Shown: one piece after another, positions 1-5,255 of the stretch | Layout of the letters: every line of letters begins with the position of its first letter | Numbering within the stretch: the stretch's first letter is position 1 | NCBI GenBank assembly: GCA_044359525.1 | Contig: JBIKLY010000139.1 | Location: forward strand, 1 to 5,255 | Direction of reading: 5' to 3' | DNA from: CAJBIL01 sp044359525 | Lineage (GTDB): Bacteria > Pseudomonadota > Gammaproteobacteria > Burkholderiales > Rhodocyclaceae | Length of the DNA: 5,255 nucleotides | Notes under the pieces: generated by a model | The model's database searches: none | Seen by the model: the letters and a program-made list of their open reading frames with translations, nothing else | Told to the model about the DNA's origin: nothing | Position numbers and translations under genes: made by a program

Positions 1-151
1 GGCCATCCAGCATCTGGCCGGCATGAAGGACAGCAAGGTGATTGTCGCCATCAACAAGGACCCGGAAGCGCCGATTTTCCAGGTGGCGGATTACGGGCTG
101 GTTGGCGATCTGTTCGAGGTCGTGCCGGCTCTGGCAGCAGCGCTCGGTTGA
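1..151 (+). CDS. etfA: Electron transfer flavoprotein subunit alpha, C-terminal end (5' partial)
   Basis: This is the last 49 codons of the ETF alpha subunit, read from base 2 to a TGA at 149-151; the rest lies left of the window. EtfA with EtfB forms the soluble FAD/AMP heterodimer that takes electrons from acyl-CoA dehydrogenases and delivers them to ETF:quinone oxidoreductase. The visible fragment starts inside the conserved ETF-alpha C-terminal FAD-binding region: AIQHLAGM, then VIVAINKDPEAPIFQVADYG, then a closing helix ending VPALAAALG. IQH-x2-G, AIN and D-P-x-API-F are family hallmarks, and the AIN-D-P segment lies at the FAD site in known ETFs. Full-length family members are about 310 residues, so roughly one sixth is seen. 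No convincing terminator follows it, so transcription may continue into the next gene. The downstream acyl-CoA dehydrogenase and the convergent ETF-QO are its expected redox partners. The identification is firm despite the short fragment. Confidence 0.95.
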   Translation, partial: AIQHLAGMKDSKVIVAINKDPEAPIFQVADYGLVGDLFEVVPALAAALG

Positions 152-177
152 TCGTCATGGATTGGGCAGTGTGAATT

Positions 178-261
178 TGTCCGGACGGAGCATGGTTTTG
201 TGAGGCGCCGTCCGGCGTTAGTTTGGCGTGTTTTCCGGTATACGGATAAGCTGTCCGGACG
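178..261. promoter_or_regulatory. Pair of GTCCGGAC palindromes in the leader of the FimV-like gene (possible operator)
   Basis: The 10-mer TGTCCGGACG occurs at 178-187 and again at 252-261. Each copy contains the perfect 8-bp palindrome GTCCGGAC (179-186 and 253-260). The centres are 74 bp apart, close to seven helical turns, so both copies would lie on the same face of the DNA. A partial copy, GTCCGG, sits between them at 210-215. I saw no other complete GTCCGGAC in the window when reading by eye. Such a pair could bind a dimeric regulator, or the copies could pair as an 8-bp RNA stem. No known regulator with this site comes to mind. CCGG-rich sequence makes chance recurrence possible, so the function is inference. 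Confidence 0.35.
223..250 (+). promoter_or_regulatory. Weak sigma-70-like promoter candidate before the FimV-like gene
   Basis: TTGGCG at 223-228 (four of six to TTGACA) is followed after 16 nt by GATAAG at 245-250 (four of six to TATAAT). Transcription would begin near 257, inside the second GTCCGGAC palindrome and about 35 nt before the preferred ATG at 293. That arrangement would suit repression by a protein bound to the palindrome. The match is mediocre and read-through from etfA is equally possible, so this is only a candidate. Confidence 0.2.
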
Positions 262-292
262 ATTCCAACCTGCCCGGATTTTCGTCAACTTC

Positions 293-1948
293 ATGTCGCC
301 AACAACTCGTCGTTTCCAACTGGTTTTTTTTACCCTGGTGCCACTCCTGATTTCGCCACATGCCGATGCTTTCGGGTTTGGCGAAATTCGCAGCAATTCG
401 CATCTTGGAGAACTGCTGCATGCAGAAATCGATATTGAAGACGATATCGCCGATCACTTCGATACCAGTTGTGTAAAGCTCTATCGGCCGGGGCAGGCGA
501 GACCCGATATGCCATGGCTTACCGAAGCGCGCCTGAGTTTCCGGCGCGAAAATGGCAAGGGCAAGCTTTACATTTCTTCTGATCAGCCACTGCGTGATCC
601 GGTTGTGCAAATTGGTGTTCAATCATCCTGTGCTGGCAGCCGGATCTGGCGTGATTACACCTATCTGGCATCACCGTTTTTGCCTGATCCGCGGCCGGGG
701 TCTGCCACCCTCGGTTCAGGCAGCAGCGTCGATTCGCTTGCGACAGCGCCCCGCCGTGTAAAAAAAGATGCCGCAACCAGTATTCAGCCCGTGCTGCGCC
801 TGACTGCGGTCGATGCGGCCGGCACGACTCGTGTTCGGCGCATTGGCGCAATTGTCGGAGGCAGCAGTGAAGCGGCGCTGTCGCTGCGCATGAGTGCTGA
901 TTTGAATCTGGCGCAGACGTCGAGCGAGCTTGCGCGTGAATTGCTGCGGCTTGAGTATCGCCTGCTTATGGCCGTGCACGAGCAGGCCGAAAGTCAGCTT
1001 GCGCTTGCCGAACAGCTGCGCCAACTGGAGGCGAGCGCAATGGAATTGAGAACGGCCGGGTTGCGCTCCGGCGCCAGCGTTGAGGTTTTGCCATTGGGGT
1101 CTGCGCTTACTGTGAGTGAGAAAACGGCAGCACCGGCTGTCGCTGCACTACCCGTATCCGCAGTGAACGAACAGGATGTTGCAAGACTCATTCCAAAAGC
1201 AGCGCCGGAAGCGCTTGCCGCGGAGAGCAGCGGCTGGTCGGTTGATCCGTTCATTTACGTCGGTTTGGCTGGTGCGCTGCTGACCCTGTTGATCGTTGTC
1301 ATCCGTCGACGTCGTGTCAAAGCGCTTGTCGAACCCTCCTTGCCGATGTATGCGCCAACCATAATCGTCGAATATCCGGAGTTTTCACAGCCACCTGGTC
1401 CGGCGATTGCCGCGCAACTTGAGGAGGATTCGCCAAATGTGGCGCAAGCTCCGGATCAGTCCATGATTTCCCGTGCGATACCAGCGCCTCCTGAAAATAT
1501 CGAGGTGACACCGGTGATGGAGCTTGCCGAGATCATGCTCTCTTTCGGGCGGGTCAATGGTGCTGCGCAGACGCTGCAGGAGTTTATCGAGGCCAATCCG
1601 AAGGCAGCCTTGCAGCCCTGGATGCGTCTGCTTGATATCTATCGGGATAGTGGAATGCGTGCAGAGTTTGATGCTCTGGCGACAAACCTCAATCAGAATT
1701 TCAACGTGGAAATAGTGCATTGGGACAAGGCAGCACCCGGCGAACGTGTCGAAATGTCGTTGGAGCTGCTTCCTCATATTCGTGACCAGATCGATGCACT
1801 ATGGGGAAAACCCGAGTGTTTTGACTATCTGCAACAACTATTGCGTGATAACCGTAACGGTGAGCGAACCGGTTTTTCCCTGCCGGTCGTGAAGGAAATT
1901 CTGTTGTTGATTGATCTGATGGTGGCCGAGAAGGCTGCCACAAAATAA
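293..1948 (+). CDS. FimV-like single-pass inner-membrane protein with cytoplasmic TPR-like tail
   Basis: FimV proteins are polar inner-membrane scaffolds tied to type IV pili and cell polarity in other bacteria; the role here is unknown. Numbering is for 551 residues from ATG 293. Residues 1-26 form a Sec-type signal peptide ending ADA, then FGFGEIRSNSHLGELLHAEI matches the FimV N-terminal motif. Residues 117-128 (RIWRDYTYLASP) match the FimV 'REYTLLLDP' segment. A Leu/Glu/Ala-rich coiled coil spans about 201-254. The transmembrane helix is 320-337, followed by RRRR, which puts the C-terminus in the cytoplasm. Residues 405-477 are TPR-like (ELAEIMLSFGRVNGAAQTL, then LLDIYRDSGMRAEF). Residues 478-551 look like a further small domain. 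No LysM motif is visible, and the protein is shorter than classical FimV (often over 900 residues). A GTG at 200 keeps the frame open and has a GGAG 9 nt upstream, but it would bury the signal peptide behind 31 basic residues, so ATG 293 is preferred despite its poor ribosome site. It ends 21 nt before the acyl-CoA dehydrogenase, suggesting one operon. FimV family membership is fairly sure; function is not. Confidence 0.85.
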   Translation: MSPTTRRFQLVFFTLVPLLISPHADAFGFGEIRSNSHLGELLHAEIDIEDDIADHFDTSCVKLYRPGQARPDMPWLTEARLSFRRENGKGKLYISSDQPLRDPVVQIGVQSSCAGSRIWRDYTYLASPFLPDPRPGSATLGSGSSVDSLATAPRRVKKDAATSIQPVLRLTAVDAAGTTRVRRIGAIVGGSSEAALSLRMSADLNLAQTSSELARELLRLEYRLLMAVHEQAESQLALAEQLRQLEASAMELRTAGLRSGASVEVLPLGSALTVSEKTAAPAVAALPVSAVNEQDVARLIPKAAPEALAAESSGWSVDPFIYVGLAGALLTLLIVVIRRRRVKALVEPSLPMYAPTIIVEYPEFSQPPGPAIAAQLEEDSPNVAQAPDQSMISRAIPAPPENIEVTPVMELAEIMLSFGRVNGAAQTLQEFIEANPKAALQPWMRLLDIYRDSGMRAEFDALATNLNQNFNVEIVHWDKAAPGERVEMSLELLPHIRDQIDALWGKPECFDYLQQLLRDNRNGERTGFSLPVVKEILLLIDLMVAEKAATK

Positions 1949-1969
1949 CGATTCATAAAGGAGAGAAAA

Positions 1970-3763
1970 ATGAGTGAATACATTGCCCCGGTGCGCGACA
2001 TGCAATTCGTGCTGCAGGAGCTTGCCGGACTTGAGCAGGTGGCGCAGCTGCCGGGTTGCGAAGAGGCGACACCGGATCTTGTCGACGCAGTTCTTGAAGA
2101 AGCCGCCAAGTTTGCCGAGGGCGTGCTTTCGCCGCTGAACATTCCCGGCGACCGGGAAGGCGCGAAATGGCACGACAAGGCCGTGACCATGCCGAAGGGG
2201 TTCAAGGAGGCTTATAAACTGTTCGCCGATAGCGGCTGGACGGCGCTGCAGTGCGAGCCGGAGTGGGGCGGCCAGGGCTTGCCCAAAGTTGTCGGTGCAG
2301 CCGTGACTGAAATGTGGAAGTCGGCGAACCATGCCTTCTCGCTGTGTCCTTTGCTGACGACGGGTGCCATCGAAGCACTGGCACTCGCCGGCTCCGACGA
2401 AGTAAAAGCCACTTACCTGGAAAAAATGGTCAGTGGCGTGTGGACGGGTACGATGAACCTCACCGAGCCAAGCGCCGGCTCCGACCTCGCCGCCGTGCGC
2501 ACACGCGCCGAGCCGCAGGCCGATGGCAGCTACAAGATTTTCGGCCAGAAGATTTTTATCACCTACGGCGATCACGACATGGCGGAGAATCTCGTCCACC
2601 TCGTGCTTGCCCGTACGCCAACCGCGCCGGAAGGTGTCAAGGGAATTTCCCTGTTTGTCGTGCCAAAATTCATGGTCAATGCTGACGGTAGCCTGGGCGC
2701 GCGTAATGATGCTTACTGCGTCTCGATCGAACACAAGCTTGGCATTCACGCCAGCCCGACGGCGATCATGGCTTTCGGCGACCACGGCGGCGCTGTTGGC
2801 CATCTGGTGGGGCAGGAAAACCGTGGCCTTGAATACATGTTCGTGATGATGAACGCAGCGCGTTTTGGCGTCGGTCTCGAAGGCGTTGCCGTTTGCGAGC
2901 GCGCTTACCAGCGTGCCCGCGACTACGCACGTGACCGTATCCAGTGCACCGACATCGGTGTGCGTGGCGGCCCGAAAGTGGCGATCATTGCTCACCCGGA
3001 TGTGCGCCGCATGCTGATGAGCATGAAGTCGCAAGCCGAAGCAACGCGCGCGCTGGCCTATGTTGTGGCGGCTGCGCACGATGCGGCGATTCATCATCCA
3101 GATGCAGAAACACGCAAGCAGAATCAGGCGTTTGTTGACTTGATGATTCCGGTCGTCAAGGGCTGGAGTACCGAAGTCGGTACGGAAGTCGCCTCGACCG
3201 GCGTGCAGGTGCATGGCGGTATGGGCTTCATCGAAGAAACCGGGGCCGCGCAGCATTTGCGCGATTCGCGTATTTCGACGATCTACGAAGGCACTACCGG
3301 CATTCAGGCGAACGATCTGATTGGTCGCAAGATGGCGCGTGAAGGCGGTGCCACGCTGAAAGTTGTGATCGGCATGATGCGTGCGCTTGACGCCGATCTG
3401 GCAAAGCAGGGCGGCGATCATTTTGTCGCCATTCGCAGTCGTTTCAATACCGGTGTTGATGCGCTGGCCAAGGCCGGCAACTGGATTGTCGCCACCTACG
3501 GCAACGATGTGCGGGCGGCTTCGGCCGGTGCTGTGCCTTTTCTGCGCTTGTTCGGTATCGTTGCCGGTGGCTGGCAGATGGCGCGCGCTGCGCTGGTAGC
3601 TCAGGCGAAGATTGACGGCGGTGACAACGATCCGTTTTTTGCTGCAAAAATCATTACCAGCCGATTTTTTGCTGATCATTTCCTGTCGCAGGCTGACGGT
3701 CTGGCCAGTAGTGTGACTGATGGTGCGGCAGGCGTAATGGCGCTGCCCGAGGCGATGTTCTGA
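1970..3763 (+). CDS. Acyl-CoA dehydrogenase, large ~600-residue class (FAD-dependent)
   Basis: This flavoenzyme catalyses alpha,beta-dehydrogenation of an acyl-CoA to the trans-2-enoyl-CoA and passes electrons to ETF. At 597 residues it belongs to the long class that carries an N-terminal extension and a C-terminal extra domain. Expected order: N-terminal extension (about 1-35), ACAD N-terminal helical domain (about 40-157), middle beta domain from MNLTEPSAGSD (162-172) to about 270, C-terminal helical domain (about 282-450), and the acetyl-CoA-dehydrogenase-type C-terminal domain (about 468-590). The FAD/substrate motif is NLTEPSAGSD. VHGGMGFIEETG (414-425) is the conserved flavin-contact segment. 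Glu440 in STIYEGTTGIQAND is the predicted catalytic base, at the place used in medium-chain enzymes. AAGGAG at 1958-1963 lies 6 nt before the ATG and fixes the start. Automated pipelines often call this class 3-methylmercaptopropionyl-CoA dehydrogenase (DmdC-like); chain length and substrate cannot be read from the sequence. EtfA upstream and ETF-QO downstream are its natural electron acceptors. No key residue is missing. Confidence 0.95.
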   Translation: MSEYIAPVRDMQFVLQELAGLEQVAQLPGCEEATPDLVDAVLEEAAKFAEGVLSPLNIPGDREGAKWHDKAVTMPKGFKEAYKLFADSGWTALQCEPEWGGQGLPKVVGAAVTEMWKSANHAFSLCPLLTTGAIEALALAGSDEVKATYLEKMVSGVWTGTMNLTEPSAGSDLAAVRTRAEPQADGSYKIFGQKIFITYGDHDMAENLVHLVLARTPTAPEGVKGISLFVVPKFMVNADGSLGARNDAYCVSIEHKLGIHASPTAIMAFGDHGGAVGHLVGQENRGLEYMFVMMNAARFGVGLEGVAVCERAYQRARDYARDRIQCTDIGVRGGPKVAIIAHPDVRRMLMSMKSQAEATRALAYVVAAAHDAAIHHPDAETRKQNQAFVDLMIPVVKGWSTEVGTEVASTGVQVHGGMGFIEETGAAQHLRDSRISTIYEGTTGIQANDLIGRKMAREGGATLKVVIGMMRALDADLAKQGGDHFVAIRSRFNTGVDALAKAGNWIVATYGNDVRAASAGAVPFLRLFGIVAGGWQMARAALVAQAKIDGGDNDPFFAAKIITSRFFADHFLSQADGLASSVTDGAAGVMALPEAMF

Positions 3764-3836
3764 TACCGCTTTGCTACGGGTGTCGCGATTCAAGTGCTTG
3801 TACGTTCCGGGGCATGGTGTGTCGCCTGCTCTCGGT

Positions 3837-3842
3837 TAGAAT
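3837..3842 (+). promoter_or_regulatory. Possible -10 element before the HDOD gene
   Basis: TAGAAT at 3837-3842 matches TATAAT at five of six positions and would place the transcript start near 3849, about 23 nt before the ATG and just upstream of the GGGAGGAG ribosome site. No good -35 hexamer is found at 16-18 nt spacing (the sequence there is close to ATGGTG). If real, it would be weak or activator-dependent. The 108-nt gap (3764-3871) between the dehydrogenase and the HDOD gene holds no clear terminator. Confidence 0.25.
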
Positions 3843-3871
3843 GTGTCGTGGATTTTCGGGAGGAGTGAACA

Positions 3872-4729
3872 ATGAATGAAGCGACGCGCGAAAGCGCCGA
3901 AGCCTTACGCCGCGCGGTCAGTGAAACGCTGGTCGGTGACCTCAGTTTTCCGACCAGCGTTGACGCCAGTCGGCGCGTGATGAAGGCGGTTGAGAACCCG
4001 GATCTCGGACTTTCCGATCTGGCTAAAATCGTTGTCGCCGAGCCCTTGCTGTCGGCCAAGGTCATTCGTCTGGCCAATTCGGTTGCGCTCAACCCCGCCA
4101 ACCAGACGGTGCGTGATGTTAAACAGGCAGTGATGCGGGTCGGTATGGACCCGATCAAATCGCTGGCGATGGTGCTGATCATGGATCAGTTGCGCCAATC
4201 GCAGCGGCACAGCGGCACGCGTGAACTGGCCAACCGTCTGTGGGAGCGCAGCATTCATGTCGCTGCACTGTCCTTTGTCGTCGCCCGAAAGCTGACCAAG
4301 CTTAATGCCGACGAAGCGATGTTTGCCGGTATCGTGCATGACCTTGGGCGGTTTTATCTGCTCTCGCGGGCCGCTGATTATCCGGCATTGCTGGAAGATC
4401 CGGCAACACTGGCTGAAACGATCAACGATCTTGCCGATCACACCGGCGCGATGGTTTTTGCCAAGCTTGATCTTCCTGAGTCAGTCGTCAAAGCGGTGCT
4501 TGCGGCCCGCCATTACGGTGGATCGATGCCGCCGGCAACCCTCGGTGACCTGATTTTTGTGGCCGGTGCGCTGTCGCCGCGCGCTGATCCATTCGACGAG
4601 CTTGATGCGCGTGTCGTCGTTCCGGAAAACCGTGCGGTGGCGCTTGGTCTTGATCAAAGCACGGTGGCCGAAGTGGTTACCGCGTCAGGCGACGAGATTT
4701 ACTCGATTGTGATTGCGCTGGAGTCTTGA
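3872..4729 (+). CDS. HDOD domain protein (HD-related output domain)
   Basis: HDOD proteins are HD-superfamily relatives found in bacterial signalling; most are thought to act as regulatory or docking modules rather than confirmed hydrolases. The domain fills most of this 285-residue soluble protein, about residues 23-218. It opens with DLSFPTSVDASRRVMKAVEN and VVAEPLLSAKVIRLANS, the usual 'LP..p..l..l..l....d.p.L..kvLrlaNSa' pattern, followed by DVKQAVMRVGMDPIKSLAM. The HD-like half has WERSIHVAAL (His119), GIVHDLGRFYLL (His156-Asp157), DLADHTGAMVFAKLDLP (His190) and AARHYGG (His214). No extra sensor, receiver or GGDEF domain is present; residues about 219-285 form a short acidic helical tail. 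The start is set by GGGAGGAG at 3858-3865, 6 nt before the ATG. It lies 108 nt after the acyl-CoA dehydrogenase on the same strand and is followed by a strong terminator, so it is the last gene of this + strand unit. Its target and signal are unknown. The family call is secure. Confidence 0.92.
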   Translation: MNEATRESAEALRRAVSETLVGDLSFPTSVDASRRVMKAVENPDLGLSDLAKIVVAEPLLSAKVIRLANSVALNPANQTVRDVKQAVMRVGMDPIKSLAMVLIMDQLRQSQRHSGTRELANRLWERSIHVAALSFVVARKLTKLNADEAMFAGIVHDLGRFYLLSRAADYPALLEDPATLAETINDLADHTGAMVFAKLDLPESVVKAVLAARHYGGSMPPATLGDLIFVAGALSPRADPFDELDARVVVPENRAVALGLDQSTVAEVVTASGDEIYSIVIALES

Positions 4730-4754
4730 TTGCCGGGCATTGTTGTGATCCTGT

Positions 4755-4785
4755 AAAAAAAGCCGGTGAAATCACCGGCTTTTTT
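4755..4785. terminator. Bidirectional intrinsic terminator between convergent genes
   Basis: Seven A (4755-4761), stem GCCGGTG (4762-4768), loop AAAT (4769-4772), stem CACCGGC (4773-4779) and six T (4780-4785) make a GC-rich hairpin flanked by A and T tracts. Read on either strand it has a stem followed by a run of T. It lies 25 nt after the HDOD stop codon and 11 nt beyond the stop codon of the - strand ETF-QO gene, so it should end both transcripts. Confidence 0.93.
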
Positions 4786-4796
4786 ATCCGCAGCCC

Positions 4797-5255
4797 TTAC
4801 ATATTCGGGTAGTTCGGCCCCTCGCCGCCCTGCGGTACCACCCAGTTGATGTTTTGCGTCGGATCCTTGATATCGCAGGTCTTGCAGTGCACGCAGTTCT
4901 GCGCGTTGATCTGCAGACGTGGATTCAAACCGGCCTCGTCGCGCACGATCTCATAGACGCCAGCCGGGCAGTAACGCTGCTCGGGTGCATCGTAGAGCGC
5001 CAGATTCACCTTGATCGGCACCGACGCATCTTTCAGCGTCAGATGGCAGGGCTCGTCTTCCTCGTGGTTGGTGTTGGAGATGAAGACCGACGACAGGCGG
5101 TCGAAGGTGATCACGCCATCGGGTTTCGGATAAACGATGGGCTGGCAGTCGGCGGCTTTCTTCAGCTTGCTGTGGTCGGGGCCGCTGTGGTGCAGCGTCC
5201 ATGGCGCCTTGCCACGGAAGACAAGCTGGTCGATACCGAACATCAGGCCACCGAG
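4797..5255 (-). CDS. Electron transfer flavoprotein:ubiquinone oxidoreductase (ETF-QO), C-terminal part
   Basis: ETF-QO (EC 1.5.5.1) is a membrane-associated FAD and [4Fe-4S] enzyme that takes electrons from reduced ETF and reduces the quinone pool. The visible part is the last 152 codons, reading leftward from the window edge to a TAA (complement of 4797-4799); the true start lies beyond 5255. Family members are about 540-560 residues, so the FAD domain is missing here only because of the window edge. In fragment numbering the four cluster cysteines are Cys96 (RYCPAGVYE), Cys121, Cys124 and Cys127 (QNCVHCKTCDIKDP), spaced C-x24-C-x2-C-x2-C as in the ETF-QO ferredoxin-like domain. FDRLSSVFISNTNHEEDEP and the ending INWVVPQGGEGPNYPNM are also typical. 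The cluster is intact. It converges on the HDOD gene and belongs functionally with etfA and the acyl-CoA dehydrogenase, although it is transcribed separately. The FixC/FixX nitrogen-fixation system is related, but there the ferredoxin is a separate small protein, so fusion to the upstream domain favours ETF-QO. Confidence 0.96.
   Translation of the reverse strand, partial: LGGLMFGIDQLVFRGKAPWTLHHSGPDHSKLKKAADCQPIVYPKPDGVITFDRLSSVFISNTNHEEDEPCHLTLKDASVPIKVNLALYDAPEQRYCPAGVYEIVRDEAGLNPRLQINAQNCVHCKTCDIKDPTQNINWVVPQGGEGPNYPNM

Noticed and set aside
200..292. GTG 200 as the start of the FimV-like gene
   Set aside because: It adds 31 basic, non-hydrophobic residues before a clear signal peptide, which would hinder export. 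It is kept as an alternative in the findings.
293..340. Twin-arginine (Tat) signal in TTRRFQLVFF at the FimV-like N-terminus
   Set aside because: The position after RR-x is Gln rather than a hydrophobic residue, and the hydrophobic core and ADA cleavage site fit ordinary Sec export; FimV proteins are not cofactor-loaded Tat substrates.
3764..3783. Weak inverted repeat (TACCGC...ACGGGT) after the acyl-CoA dehydrogenase stop as a terminator
   Set aside because: Pairing is imperfect and no T tract follows, so it is not supported as an intrinsic terminator.
1838..3793. A 651-codon open frame on the - strand covering the whole acyl-CoA dehydrogenase gene
   Set aside because: Its codons are in exact register with the sense codons, so its stops would need TTA, CTA or TCA in the sense gene, which this codon usage avoids. 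The product is His/Arg/Ala-rich, with no recognisable domain, while the sense strand encodes a complete well-known enzyme.
3780..3848. Three GTGTCG hexamers (3780-3785, 3819-3824, 3843-3848) before the HDOD gene
   Set aside because: They are short, irregularly spaced (39 and 24 nt), have no shared flanks and no palindromy; chance is the simplest explanation.
3905..4441. A 178-codon open frame on the - strand within the HDOD gene
   Set aside because: It is in the same in-register antisense relation to the sense codons, has no ribosome site or family resemblance that I can see, and lies wholly within a convincing coding region.

Overview
The window reads as a chromosomal segment from a moderately GC-rich proteobacterium. 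A betaproteobacterium, perhaps of the Rhodocyclales type, is my best guess. It rests on recalled resemblance: the style of the FimV-like protein, the ETF/acyl-CoA dehydrogenase grouping and the HDOD protein. No marker gene is present to prove it. I see no phage, transposon, CRISPR or RNA gene.

Layout, left to right: (1) the last 49 codons of etfA, the electron-transfer flavoprotein alpha subunit, on the + strand; (2) a leader of about 140 nt containing two copies of the palindrome GTCCGGAC; (3) a FimV-like single-pass membrane protein (+), with signal peptide, FimV N-terminal motif, coiled coil, one transmembrane helix and a cytoplasmic TPR-like tail; (4) after 21 nt, a 597-residue acyl-CoA dehydrogenase (+); (5) after 108 nt, a 285-residue HDOD-domain protein (+); (6) a strong A-tract/hairpin/T-tract terminator that works in both directions; (7) the last 152 codons of ETF:quinone oxidoreductase (ETF-QO) on the - strand, with its four iron-sulfur cysteines, running off the right edge.

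Three of the five genes form one electron route: acyl-CoA dehydrogenase oxidises an acyl-CoA, ETF (EtfA with EtfB) carries the electrons, and ETF-QO passes them to the membrane quinone pool. The two others, a FimV-like envelope protein and an HDOD signalling-type protein, have no obvious part in fatty-acid oxidation. Their position within this locus is the main point of interest. The FimV-like gene is probably co-transcribed with the dehydrogenase. The HDOD gene could be read from the same transcript or from its own weak promoter.

I found no clearly new system. The best leads are the FimV-like protein, which lacks LysM and sits in a metabolic locus, and the paired palindromes in its leader.
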